DNA from: Sphingomonadales bacterium UBA6157
Lineage (GTDB): Bacteria; Pseudomonadota; Alphaproteobacteria; Sphingomonadales; Sphingomonadaceae
Reading direction: 5' to 3'
Assembly (NCBI GenBank): GCA_002423025.1
Contig: DIUN01000050.1
Span: forward strand, 12,212-76,211
DNA: 64,000 nt
Position numbers and translations under genes: made by a program. How positions within the stretch are numbered: the first letter of the stretch is position 1; every line of letters starts with the position of its first letter. The notes below the pieces were generated by a model. That model was not told the origin of the DNA and did not search any database. It saw only the letters and a program-made list of their open reading frames with translations. Below are positions 34,968-42,040 of the stretch, in pieces.

Positions 34968-35360
34968 TCAGCGGCCCATCCGGAGGGTATCGAGCATCAG
35001 CGTCTTGGCGGCGCTGAGCACTTCGATATTGTTGGCATATTGGCGCGAGGTCTCGACCATTTCGACAAGCTCCTGGTTGGGGTCCACGGCGGCGGACCAG
35101 ACGTTGCCATCGGCATCGGCAAGCGGGTGGGTGGGGTCCAGCCGCCTTTCGGGCGCGCCGGTGCGGGCGATGGCGCTCACATCCACTGTCGCGGTCTGGC
35201 CATCATAAGCTGTTGAGAACACAGGCTTTAGAGCGCGGTAGGCGCCCTCCTCGGTGCCGGAAACCGCGCCGGCGTTGGCGAGATTTGAAGCGATGGTGTT
35301 GAGCCTCACAAGCTGGGCGGCCATGGCGCGGCCGGCGATCTGGAAGGTATCGAGGCTCAT
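34968..35360 (-). CDS. flgC: proximal rod protein FlgC
   Basis: Rod protein of 130 aa starting MSLDTFQIAGRAMAAQLVRL, with LNTIASNLANAGAVSG, PNQELVEMVETSRQYANNIE and a C-terminal helix. The ATG at 35360 shares one base with the flgB stop (TGATG); a GTG one codon upstream is possible. Two bases separate its stop from the flgD ATG. Confidence 0.94.
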   Translation of the reverse strand: MSLDTFQIAGRAMAAQLVRLNTIASNLANAGAVSGTEEGAYRALKPVFSTAYDGQTATVDVSAIARTGAPERRLDPTHPLADADGNVWSAAVDPNQELVEMVETSRQYANNIEVLSAAKTLMLDTLRMGR

Positions 35361-35743
35361 CACTCGCCTTTCAGGGCGGCCATGATCGTCTGGATCCGGC
35401 CGGTAAGGAAGCTGAGGGACGCCCGGTAGTTGATGGCGTTCTGGGCGAAGGCGGTTTGCTCGGTGGCGAGCTCCACGGTGTTGCCATCAAGCGAGGTCTG
35501 GGTGGGCGCGCGATACTTCAGTGCGTTGCCCGGAACGCCGATGCTGCTGGAAAGGCTGCCGGCAATGCCTTGCGACTGGCTGGCGCTGTCCAGCGCTGCG
35601 CGAAAATCCAGGTCCCGCGCCTTGTAGCCGGGGGTGCCGGCATTGGCGATGTTGGAGGCAATGATGTCCAGCCGCTGCGAGCGCAGCTTGAGGGCTGTCG
35701 CATGGATGCCGAGCTGGCGATCAAGGAAATCGGGTCCGTTCAT
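35360..35743 (-). CDS. flgB: proximal rod protein FlgB, first gene of the hook-basal-body operon
   Basis: Rod protein of 127 aa starting MNGPDFLDRQLGIHATALKL, with RSQRLDIIASNIANAGTPGY and KARDLDFRAALDS as in FlgB, and a C-terminal QTAFAQNAINYRASLSFLTG helix. The ATG at 35743 is chosen over a TTG two codons upstream. A sigma-54 promoter (35755-35771) predicts a transcript start at about 35744, one base before the ATG, so the mRNA may be leaderless; no Shine-Dalgarno is evident. It heads flgBCDEFGHIJKL-motAB. Confidence 0.94.
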   Translation of the reverse strand: MNGPDFLDRQLGIHATALKLRSQRLDIIASNIANAGTPGYKARDLDFRAALDSASQSQGIAGSLSSSIGVPGNALKYRAPTQTSLDGNTVELATEQTAFAQNAINYRASLSFLTGRIQTIMAALKGE

Positions 35744-35754
35744 GGCCAAAGCCT

Positions 35755-35771
35755 AGCAAGCGCCGTGCCAA
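35755..35771 (-). promoter_or_regulatory. sigma-54 (-24/-12) promoter of the flgB operon
   Basis: Minus strand TTGGCAC (35771-35765), GGCGC, TTGCT (35759-35755): a perfect RpoN consensus with the 12-base GG-GC register. It points at the flgB-motB run. The predicted start of transcription is about 35744. Confidence 0.82.
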
Positions 35772-35905
35772 GCCGGGCGAGCCGGGGATTTCGGGAGATT
35801 TGCGGCGCCGGGCCGGTGCCGGAGCGGCAATGGTTTGCCGGCCTCCGGCAGGTTTTTGCCGCTTTACGGGTGCTGCGGCGGCGTTTTGCCGGCGGCTTGC
35901 GGGGA

Positions 35906-35921
35906 TGGCGCGATTTTTGCT
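35906..35921 (+). promoter_or_regulatory. sigma-54 (-24/-12) promoter of the flgA-flgM-flgN operon
   Basis: TGGCGC (35906-35911), GATTT, TTGCT (35917-35921), one mismatch to TGGCAC and correct GG-GC spacing. It is divergent to the flgB promoter, 135 nt away. The start of transcription would be near 35932, and a good Shine-Dalgarno (AAGGAG, 35943-35948) precedes the flgA ATG at 35957. Confidence 0.68.
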
Positions 35922-35956
35922 GGGCAAGGTGCGCTGAGCCTCAAGGAGAACGGCCG

Positions 35957-36454
35957 ATGAGCATGATGATTTATGGCCTGGCAGGCCTGATGGCCGGCGC
36001 GGGCCTCCACTCGCTGCCGGCGCTGAAGGCCGAGGTGGAGGCATTTGCCGGGCGCCCGGCGCTGCTCGATGCGCGGCTGCTGCTGCCGGCGTGCGCCGCC
36101 CCGGTGCTGGCCTGGGGGGCCGGGCAGCAAAGCGTGGAGGTGCGCTGCGCCGGGCCGGAATGGCGGGTGTTCGTGCCGCTCGCTGCCGCCAGCGCGGTTA
36201 ATGCCGGGCCGGCTCACACGATAATTGCCGAGGCTGCACCCGTGATCCGGCGCGGGGACCGGGTGGTGGTGGAAGCGGGCGGCGCGGGCTTTTCCGTGGC
36301 GCTCGATGCTGTGGCGCTCGCAGATGCGCGCGGAGACAGGGTTCCGGTGCGGCGGCAGGGCGAGGGGCCGCGCGGGCGCACGCTCAGCGGCATCATCGGC
36401 GCGGACGGCGTGGTGAGAATAAATGGTTTAAATGGCGTGGTGAAGGGCCGTTAA
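35957..36454 (+). CDS. flgA: flagellar P-ring assembly chaperone FlgA
   Basis: Periplasmic protein of 165 aa. The start at 35957 has AAGGAG 9 nt upstream. The N-terminus (MSMMIYGLAGLMAGAGLHSL) is a weak signal-like segment. The C-terminal SAF domain reads PVIRRGDRVVVEAGGAGFSV with ALADARGDRVPVRR, and ends VVRINGLNGVVKGR. FlgA helps the P ring (FlgI) polymerise around the rod. It is shorter than the enterobacterial protein (about 219 aa). Its last codons overlap a possible sigma-28 element for flgM. Confidence 0.88.
   Translation: MSMMIYGLAGLMAGAGLHSLPALKAEVEAFAGRPALLDARLLLPACAAPVLAWGAGQQSVEVRCAGPEWRVFVPLAAASAVNAGPAHTIIAEAAPVIRRGDRVVVEAGGAGFSVALDAVALADARGDRVPVRRQGEGPRGRTLSGIIGADGVVRINGLNGVVKGR
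36429..36454 (+). promoter_or_regulatory. possible sigma-28 promoter for flgM
   Basis: TAAA (36429-36432), 14 nt, GCCGTTAA (36447-36454), one base short of the standard TAAA-N15-GCCGATAA and with one mismatch in the -10 half. It coincides with the last codons and stop of flgA. In enteric bacteria flgM also has a sigma-28 promoter, which would close the feedback loop with FliA. Confidence 0.33.
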
Positions 36455-36512
36455 CCGCAATGAAGCCCGGCTTCCGGCCGTTACCGGGGGCATGAAGATG
36501 AAGGAGCGCAGC

Positions 36513-36815
36513 ATGATCGATGGCATTGGCCGGATGCAGCCGCTGGTTGCCGCCGCCGCCGACGCGGCCCCCAAGGCCCCGCCGGGGCCGGTGGGCGCCA
36601 CCGCAGGCACAGGCGGCACGCCGCCCGGCGTGTTGCAGCCCGGCGCGGACTCGAGCCTCTCGCGCATTGCCGCCGAGCTGGCCGCCAGCCCGCCGGTGGA
36701 CAGTGGCAAGGTGGAGCGGCTGCGCATGGCGATCGCCGATGGCAGCTACAAGCCGGACCCGATGGCGATTGCCGGCGCGATGCTGGCGCTTGAGACCGTG
36801 CCTGCCGCCAAATGA
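36513..36815 (+). CDS. flgM: anti-sigma-28 factor FlgM
   Basis: Protein of 100 aa that holds FliA inactive until the hook is complete and FlgM is exported. The ATG at 36513 is chosen because AAGGAG lies exactly 6 nt upstream; earlier in-frame ATGs lack a site. The N-terminal half is disordered and Pro/Ala/Gly-rich, as usual; the C-terminal half has the sigma-binding sequence PPVDSGKVERLRMAIADGSY and KPDPMAIAGAMLALE. It overlaps flgN by ATGA. Confidence 0.88.
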   Translation: MIDGIGRMQPLVAAAADAAPKAPPGPVGATAGTGGTPPGVLQPGADSSLSRIAAELAASPPVDSGKVERLRMAIADGSYKPDPMAIAGAMLALETVPAAK

Positions 36816-37168
36816 GCGCCGGCACGGAACCGCCGCTGGACAGGACCCTGGCCGAGCGCGAGGACAGCTTTACGCGCCTTGTCGCCGCCATCCGGCTCGA
36901 GCTGGCGGCGCTGGATGCCGAGGATGCCGCCTCCATCGAGGCGGCCACCGCCAACAAACTGGCGGCGCTGGAAGCGGTGAAGGCGGACATTGCCGCCGGC
37001 GCGCCGCCGCAGCGGGCGCTGCTCGAACAGGCGCGGGAACTGAACGCCGAGGCGGCGCTGCGCGCCCGCGCCAAGATGCTGACGGTGGAAAAGCGGCTGG
37101 CCAGCGTTTCGGCGGTCGCCGGCAAGCCTGCCGCGCTGACCTATGGGCGCAACGGCCGCTGGGCCTGA
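36812..37168 (+). CDS. flgN: FlgN-type flagellar export chaperone
   Basis: Helical protein of 118 aa, Ala/Glu/Leu-rich with LLEQARELNAEAALRARAKM near residue 70 and LTVEKRLASVS after it, the conserved FlgN helix. FlgN binds FlgK and FlgL for export, and both substrates are encoded in the divergent operon. The ATGA overlap with flgM is the common flgMN arrangement. Similarity is low by nature of the family, so context matters. Confidence 0.8.
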   Translation: MSAGTEPPLDRTLAEREDSFTRLVAAIRLELAALDAEDAASIEAATANKLAALEAVKADIAAGAPPQRALLEQARELNAEAALRARAKMLTVEKRLASVSAVAGKPAALTYGRNGRWA

Positions 37169-37196
37169 TCTGAAAATCTGAACATTGCGGAAGGGT

Positions 37197-37212
37197 TGGC
37201 ACGGGCTTTGCA
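37197..37212 (+). promoter_or_regulatory. sigma-54 (-24/-12) promoter of transglycosylase-flhA-fliA
   Basis: TGGCAC (37197-37202), GGGCT, TTGCA (37208-37212), a perfect consensus. Transcription would start near 37223, so the upstream in-frame start at 37219 is excluded and the ATG at 37264 is favoured. Confidence 0.82.
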
Positions 37213-37263
37213 GAGCTTGTGGGGAGAGCCGCGTGTGCGGCACGGCCAGGGGAGCGGACAGGG

Positions 37264-38058
37264 ATGCAGGCAGGGGGCGCGATCAACAGCCTGGCAGTGG
37301 GAGCTGCTCGCGTCGCCGATGTGGTGCGTGATGCCGCCGCTCGTACCGGCACGGATTTTTCCTACATGATGGCGCAGGCAAAGCTTGAGTCCGGGCTGAA
37401 CCCGGAGGCCAGGGCCGCCACCTCCAGCGCCCGCGGGCTCTACCAGTTCACCGATGGTACCTGGCTGGCGACAGTGCGCAAGCACGGTGCCGAGCATGGG
37501 CTGGGCTGGGCGGCAGAGGCGCTGCAAAGCGGTGCGGCCAGCGCCGGAAGCGCCGCGCGGGACACGATTTTATCGTTGCGAAACAATGCGCAAGCCGCCG
37601 CGCTGATGGCGGGGGAATTTGCGCGGGACAACGCCGCCGTGCTGGAAGCGCGGTTCGGCCGGGCGGCTGGCGCGGCGGACCTTTACATGGCGCATTTCCT
37701 CGGGGCCGGCGGCGCTGTGCAGTTTCTGGGGGCGCTGGAGCGTACGCCGGATGTGGCGGCGGCAAGCCTGTTGCCCAAGGCGGCGGCGGCGAACCGCTCG
37801 GTTTTCTATGCCGCCGATGGCGCGCCGCGCAGCGTGGCGGACGTGTATGCGCGATTCTCGGCCAAGCTTGAGTCCGCCGGCAGCGCGCCAGCCAGTGCGG
37901 AGGCGTTCGCGCCGGCAAAGGTGACCCGTGATGCCCCCGCAGAGGCGGCAGCGTGGAGCGGCAGGGCCTTGCCGGTTGCCGGCAGGAACTTGCCGCTGGA
38001 GGCGCGGCTGGGTGAAGCGCGGCTGGCCTATATGCTGCTCGCCGAGCTGGGGGCCTGA
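37264..38058 (+). CDS. flagellar-cluster lytic transglycosylase
   Basis: Predicted 264 aa with a goose-lysozyme/SLT-type catalytic domain. The catalytic Glu is in MAQAKLESGLNPEARAATSS at about residue 41, followed by ARGLYQFTDGTWLA and later AADLYMAHFLGAGGAVQFL. No clear signal peptide is seen, so export through the flagellar apparatus is possible. It is in the same sigma-54 transcript as flhA (5-nt gap) and fliA. Because FlgJ here has no muramidase domain, this is the best candidate for opening peptidoglycan for the rod, comparable in role to SltF or PleA of other alphaproteobacteria. Confidence 0.85.
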   Translation: MQAGGAINSLAVGAARVADVVRDAAARTGTDFSYMMAQAKLESGLNPEARAATSSARGLYQFTDGTWLATVRKHGAEHGLGWAAEALQSGAASAGSAARDTILSLRNNAQAAALMAGEFARDNAAVLEARFGRAAGAADLYMAHFLGAGGAVQFLGALERTPDVAAASLLPKAAAANRSVFYAADGAPRSVADVYARFSAKLESAGSAPASAEAFAPAKVTRDAPAEAAAWSGRALPVAGRNLPLEARLGEARLAYMLLAELGA

Positions 38059-38063
38059 GCGGC

Positions 38064-40211
38064 ATGGGGGGCCTTTCCGCCTTGCTGACGCGCCGCGGCC
38101 TTGGCGGCGCGCTGGCCGGCATCGATCCGCGTGGCGCGCTGCTGCCGGTGGCGATCCTGACGCTGGTGCTGCTGATGGTGGTCCCGATCCCCTCGGTGCT
38201 GCTCGACCTGTTCTTCATCCTCAACATCGGCATTTCGCTGATCGTGCTGATGGTGGCGATCAACACGAAAAAGCCGCTGGATTTCTCGGCCTTCCCCACC
38301 GTGCTGCTGTTCGCGACGCTGCTGCGGCTGTCCCTGAACGTCGCTTCCACCCGTGTCGTGCTGGTGCATGGCCATGAGGGCACGGCGGCGGCCGGGCATG
38401 TCATCGAGGCGTTCGGCGCGTTCCTGGTGGGCGGTGATTATGTCGTCGGCATCTTCGTGTTCGCGGTGCTGATGATCATCAACCTCGTCGTCATCACCAA
38501 GGGCGCCGGGCGCGTTTCGGAAGTCGCGGCGCGCTTCACGCTGGATGCCTTGCCCGGCAAGCAGATGGCCATCGATGCCGATCTGAACGCCGGTCTGCTG
38601 ACGGCGGATGAGGCCCGCGCCCGCCGCACGGAGGTGACCACCGAGGCGGATTTCCATGGCTCGATGGATGGCGCCAGCAAGTTCGTGAAGGGCGATGCGG
38701 TGGCCGGCGTGCTGATCCTCGCCATCAACATCATCGGCGGGCTGATCCTCGGCATGGTCCAGCATGATCTGGCGCTGGCCGATGCGGCGCGCATCTACCT
38801 GCTGCTGGCGGTGGGCGATGGCCTTGTCGCACAGGTGCCGGCGCTGCTGCTCTCCATCGCCGCTGCCATGGTGGTGACGCGGGTGGGCAGTGACCAGGGG
38901 CTGGCCGGGCAGGTGACCAGCCAGTTTTCCGGCGCGGCCAACTGGACGCCGGTTGCTGTCATCCTCGCGCTGCTCTCGGCGCTGCCGGGGATGCCGCACC
39001 TGGTCATCCTTGCAGCGGCCGCCGGGGCCGGGTTCATCGCCTACAAGCTGCGCAAGCCGGCCAAGGCCGTGGCCATGCCGGACGCGGCTGCCGATGCGGC
39101 GAGCGCCACCATCGAATGGGCGGAAGTGTCTGACACGGCAGCGGCCAGCCTCGATATCGGCTTCGGGCTGGTAGCGCTGGTCGATGAGGCGCGCGGCAGC
39201 CCGCTGATGGCGCGGATCACCGGCATCCGCCGCCAGCTCTCCCGCTCCATCGGCTTTGTGCTGCCGCCGGTGCGGGTGCGCGATGATCTTTCGCTGGCGC
39301 CCTTTGCCTATCGCATCTCGATCGGCGGCGTGGTGATGGGCGAGGACATGGCCTTTCCCGATGATGTGCTGGCCATCGAGGCCGGGCCTGTCGAAACACA
39401 GATCCCCGGCCGCCCGGTGATGGACCCGGCCTTCGGGCTGCCGGCGCGCTGGATCGACCCGGCCGAGGCCGATCTGGCGACGGCGGCCGGCTATACCGTG
39501 GTGGATGCCGCCTCTGTCATCGGCACGCACCTCAACCATGTGCTCGGCAACAACGCGCACCGGCTGATCGGCCAGGATGAAGTGCAGGCGATGCTCGATA
39601 CGCTCGCTGCCTCGGCCCCGGCGCTGGCCGGCGCGCTGGTGCCCAAGCTGCTGCCGCTCGCCGCCGTGACGCAGGTCGTGCAGCGGCTGGTGGAGGAGGG
39701 TGTGCCGGTGCGGGACACGCGGACGCTGGTTTCCGCGCTCGTCACCATGGCGGCGCGCTCGCAGGATGCGGCGGAGCTGACCGAGCTGGTGCGCCCGGCG
39801 CTCGGCCCCGGCATCGTGCAGACCATTGCCGGCCTGCGCGAGCCGGTGGCGGCCATCGCGCTCGACCCTGGCCTGGAGAGCCTGCTGGCCGGGGCGGTGC
39901 GGGCAGCGCCCGGCGCGGCCTGGCCGTTTGATCCCGAGCTTGGCGCGCGGGTGGGCGAGGCGGTGAGTGCGGCTGCCGCGCCGCTGATCGCGCAGGGCCG
40001 CGGCTTTGCCGTGGTGACGACACCGCAGGTGCGCCGGCCGCTCTGGGCGCTGCTGCGGGTGCGGCTGCCGCAGCCGGTGGTGATGGCGTTCAGCGAAATT
40101 CCCGATGAGCGGACCGTGGACGTGGTTTCGGTGGTGGGCGGGCTCGATGGGCCCCGCACCCTGGCCGGAGCCGCTGCGGCCGATGAAACCCCTTCAGAAC
40201 CAGGAGCTTGA
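38064..40211 (+). CDS. flhA: flagellar type III export gate protein FlhA
   Basis: Inner-membrane export gate of 715 aa. Eight helices occupy about residues 20-320, with the FHIPEP region RLSLNVASTRVVLVHGHEG and the cytosolic FHIPEP loop VITKGAGRVSEVAARFTLDA. PGKQMAIDADLNAGLL is the family signature. The large cytoplasmic domain (about 350-715) docks export substrates and chaperones. Its length is normal. fliA begins 5 nt after the stop. Confidence 0.97.
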   Translation: MGGLSALLTRRGLGGALAGIDPRGALLPVAILTLVLLMVVPIPSVLLDLFFILNIGISLIVLMVAINTKKPLDFSAFPTVLLFATLLRLSLNVASTRVVLVHGHEGTAAAGHVIEAFGAFLVGGDYVVGIFVFAVLMIINLVVITKGAGRVSEVAARFTLDALPGKQMAIDADLNAGLLTADEARARRTEVTTEADFHGSMDGASKFVKGDAVAGVLILAINIIGGLILGMVQHDLALADAARIYLLLAVGDGLVAQVPALLLSIAAAMVVTRVGSDQGLAGQVTSQFSGAANWTPVAVILALLSALPGMPHLVILAAAAGAGFIAYKLRKPAKAVAMPDAAADAASATIEWAEVSDTAAASLDIGFGLVALVDEARGSPLMARITGIRRQLSRSIGFVLPPVRVRDDLSLAPFAYRISIGGVVMGEDMAFPDDVLAIEAGPVETQIPGRPVMDPAFGLPARWIDPAEADLATAAGYTVVDAASVIGTHLNHVLGNNAHRLIGQDEVQAMLDTLAASAPALAGALVPKLLPLAAVTQVVQRLVEEGVPVRDTRTLVSALVTMAARSQDAAELTELVRPALGPGIVQTIAGLREPVAAIALDPGLESLLAGAVRAAPGAAWPFDPELGARVGEAVSAAAAPLIAQGRGFAVVTTPQVRRPLWALLRVRLPQPVVMAFSEIPDERTVDVVSVVGGLDGPRTLAGAAAADETPSEPGA

Positions 40212-40216
40212 TAGAC

Positions 40217-40963
40217 ATGGATGCTCGGCTAGGACTTGACCCGGCGCTCTATGCCCCGGCGCGGCTGGCGCGGACGGACCCGGAGCGGCTGGTCTCCTCG
40301 CACCTCGGGCTGGTCCGCAAGATCGCCTGGCACGTGCATGCGCGGGTGTCCTCCGCCATCGATGTGGAAGATCTCGTGCAGATCGGCATGGTCAGCCTCA
40401 TCGAGGCGGCGCGGGCCTTTGAGGACCGGGGCCATGCCGCCTTTGCCACCTATGCCACCGTGCGGATCAGGGGCGCGATGATCGACCAGCTGCGCAAGGG
40501 CGCGACGCTGGTGCGTTCCGCCATGCGGCGGCGGCGGGAGTGGGGCGCGGTGCGTTCGCAGATCGAAGGGCTGCTCGGCCGGCCTGCCACCGATGCCGAG
40601 ATGGCCGAGAAGCTGGAAATCACTGTCGAGGCCTATCGCACCGCCATGGCGGCGACGCAGACCACCCACACCGAGAGCATCGACGACGTCTATTCCGACC
40701 ATAGCGACTGGTTTGCCGATGATACGCCGGATGCCCATGCGCAGCTGGAAAGCAAGACGATGCAAAAGGCCATCGCCGCCGCCGTGGCGACGCTGCCCGA
40801 GCGCGAGGCGATGGTGTTGCAGCTGTATTTCGTCGAGGAGCTGAACCTTGAGGAAATCGGCCAGACGCTGGGCGTGGGCGCGGCGCGGGTCTGCCAGATC
40901 AAGAAGGCGGCGCTGGCCAAGCTGCGCGGCAAGCTCGGCGGCTGGGACGAGGATGAGGATTAG
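40217..40963 (+). CDS. fliA: RNA polymerase sigma factor FliA (sigma-28)
   Basis: Flagellar sigma factor of 248 aa. Region 2 reads DVEDLVQIGMVSLIEAARAF and FATYATVRIRGAMIDQLRKG. Region 3 has GRPATDAEMAEKLEITVEAY. Region 4 contains TLPEREAMVLQLYFVEELNL and EEIGQTLGVGAARVCQIK. The ATG at 40217 follows AGGAG; a TTG three codons upstream would sit directly on that site. It directs late flagellar genes and is opposed by the FlgM of this cluster. The acidic C-terminus is WDEDED. Confidence 0.95.
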   Translation: MDARLGLDPALYAPARLARTDPERLVSSHLGLVRKIAWHVHARVSSAIDVEDLVQIGMVSLIEAARAFEDRGHAAFATYATVRIRGAMIDQLRKGATLVRSAMRRRREWGAVRSQIEGLLGRPATDAEMAEKLEITVEAYRTAMAATQTTHTESIDDVYSDHSDWFADDTPDAHAQLESKTMQKAIAAAVATLPEREAMVLQLYFVEELNLEEIGQTLGVGAARVCQIKKAALAKLRGKLGGWDEDED

Positions 40964-41028
40964 GACGGACTTGCGCGCGGGGCCGGAGAGGGATTTAGAA
41001 GCGCTTTGACGCTTACCCCCTGCGAGGC

Positions 41029-41889
41029 ATGATGACCGACGATCTGCGACCCCGGCGCTCGGCGCTGTATTTGCCGGCCAACCGCGAGAGCGCCATTGCC
41101 AAGGCCCGCACGCTGCCGGCCGATTGCGTGATCCTGGACCTTGAGGATGCGGTGCAGCCCGCCGCCAAGGAGGCCGCGCGCGCCGCGGCCGTGGCGGCGG
41201 CCGGCAGTGGGGACTGGGGCGGCAAGGAGCTGCTGCTGCGGGTCAACGGGCTGGCCACGGCCTGGTCCGAGGATGATTTTGCCGCCGCCCGGCTGGTGGC
41301 GGAAACCCGCGGCACGCTGGGCGGCCTGGTGGTGCCCAAGGTGGAGAGCGCCGATGCAGCGGCCTGGGCGGTTTCGCTGGCCGGCGGCCTGCCGGTGTGG
41401 GCGATGATCGAGACCCCGCGCGGCGTGCTCGATGCACCGGCCATTGCCGCCGTGCACGGTGTGACAGCGCTGCTGGCCGGCATGGCGGACCTTGCCAAGG
41501 ATTTGCGCTGCCGGCCCGATGCGGCGCGCACGCCGCTGCTCTACAGCCTCTCCGCGATCGTGCTGGCGGCGCGGGCGGCGGGCAAGATGGCCTTTGATGG
41601 CGTGTTCACCGATATCCATGACGCCGCCGGCTTCGAGGCCGAGGCGCGGCAGGGGGTGATGCTGGGCTTTGATGGCAAATCCCTCATTCACCCATCGCAG
41701 GTGGCACCGTGCAATCTGGTGTTCTCGCCGAGCCCGCAGGAGCTGGCTGATGCCGAGGGGCTGATCGCGGCCTATGAAGCCGGGCTGGCCAGCGGCGCTG
41801 GGGTGACGACCTACAAGGGCAAGCTGATCGAGGTGCTGCATGTGGCCGAAGCCCGGCGGCTGCTGGCGATGGCGGAGCGGCTGGGGTGA
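41029..41889 (+). CDS. CitE-like HpcH/HpaI lyase
   Basis: TIM-barrel protein of 286 aa in the CitE/malyl-CoA lyase group. Visible motifs are RRSALYLPANRESAIAKA at the N-terminus, CVILDLEDAVQPAAKEAAR with the metal-binding acids, WAMIETPRGVLDAP with a conserved Glu, and GFDGKSLIHPSQV near the C-terminus. Stand-alone CitE-like proteins without citF or citD include (3S)-malyl-CoA thioesterases, citramalyl-CoA lyases and malyl-CoA lyases; the substrate is not decided here. There are no obvious operon partners. Confidence 0.87.
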   Translation: MMTDDLRPRRSALYLPANRESAIAKARTLPADCVILDLEDAVQPAAKEAARAAAVAAAGSGDWGGKELLLRVNGLATAWSEDDFAAARLVAETRGTLGGLVVPKVESADAAAWAVSLAGGLPVWAMIETPRGVLDAPAIAAVHGVTALLAGMADLAKDLRCRPDAARTPLLYSLSAIVLAARAAGKMAFDGVFTDIHDAAGFEAEARQGVMLGFDGKSLIHPSQVAPCNLVFSPSPQELADAEGLIAAYEAGLASGAGVTTYKGKLIEVLHVAEARRLLAMAERLG

Positions 41890-41893
41890 GAGA

Positions 41894-42040
41894 GACCCCC
41901 CTCTCCCGCCTGCGGGAGAGGCGACTCGCGCGCCAGCGCGGCGGGTGAGGGTGTGCCCGGCCTACCAGAAAAGAACACCCTCACCCGGGCCGCGCCAAAC
42001 GGCGCGTCTCTCGCCTCTCCCGCAGGCGGGAGAGGGGGTC
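41894..42040. repeat. large inverted intergenic repeat (REP-like)
   Basis: Outer arms of about 30 bases (41894-41924 and 42010-42040) are inverted near-copies, each itself a palindrome around CTCTCCCGCCTGCGGGAGAG. Inner arms GGGTGAGGGTGT (41943-41954) and ACACCCTCACCC (41975-41986) are exact. The element fills the whole space between two convergent genes and provides the sequence around the stop of the zinc-ribbon gene. Similar CTCTCCCGC-GCGGGAGAG elements are frequent in GC-rich proteobacterial intergenic DNA. Confidence 0.85.
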
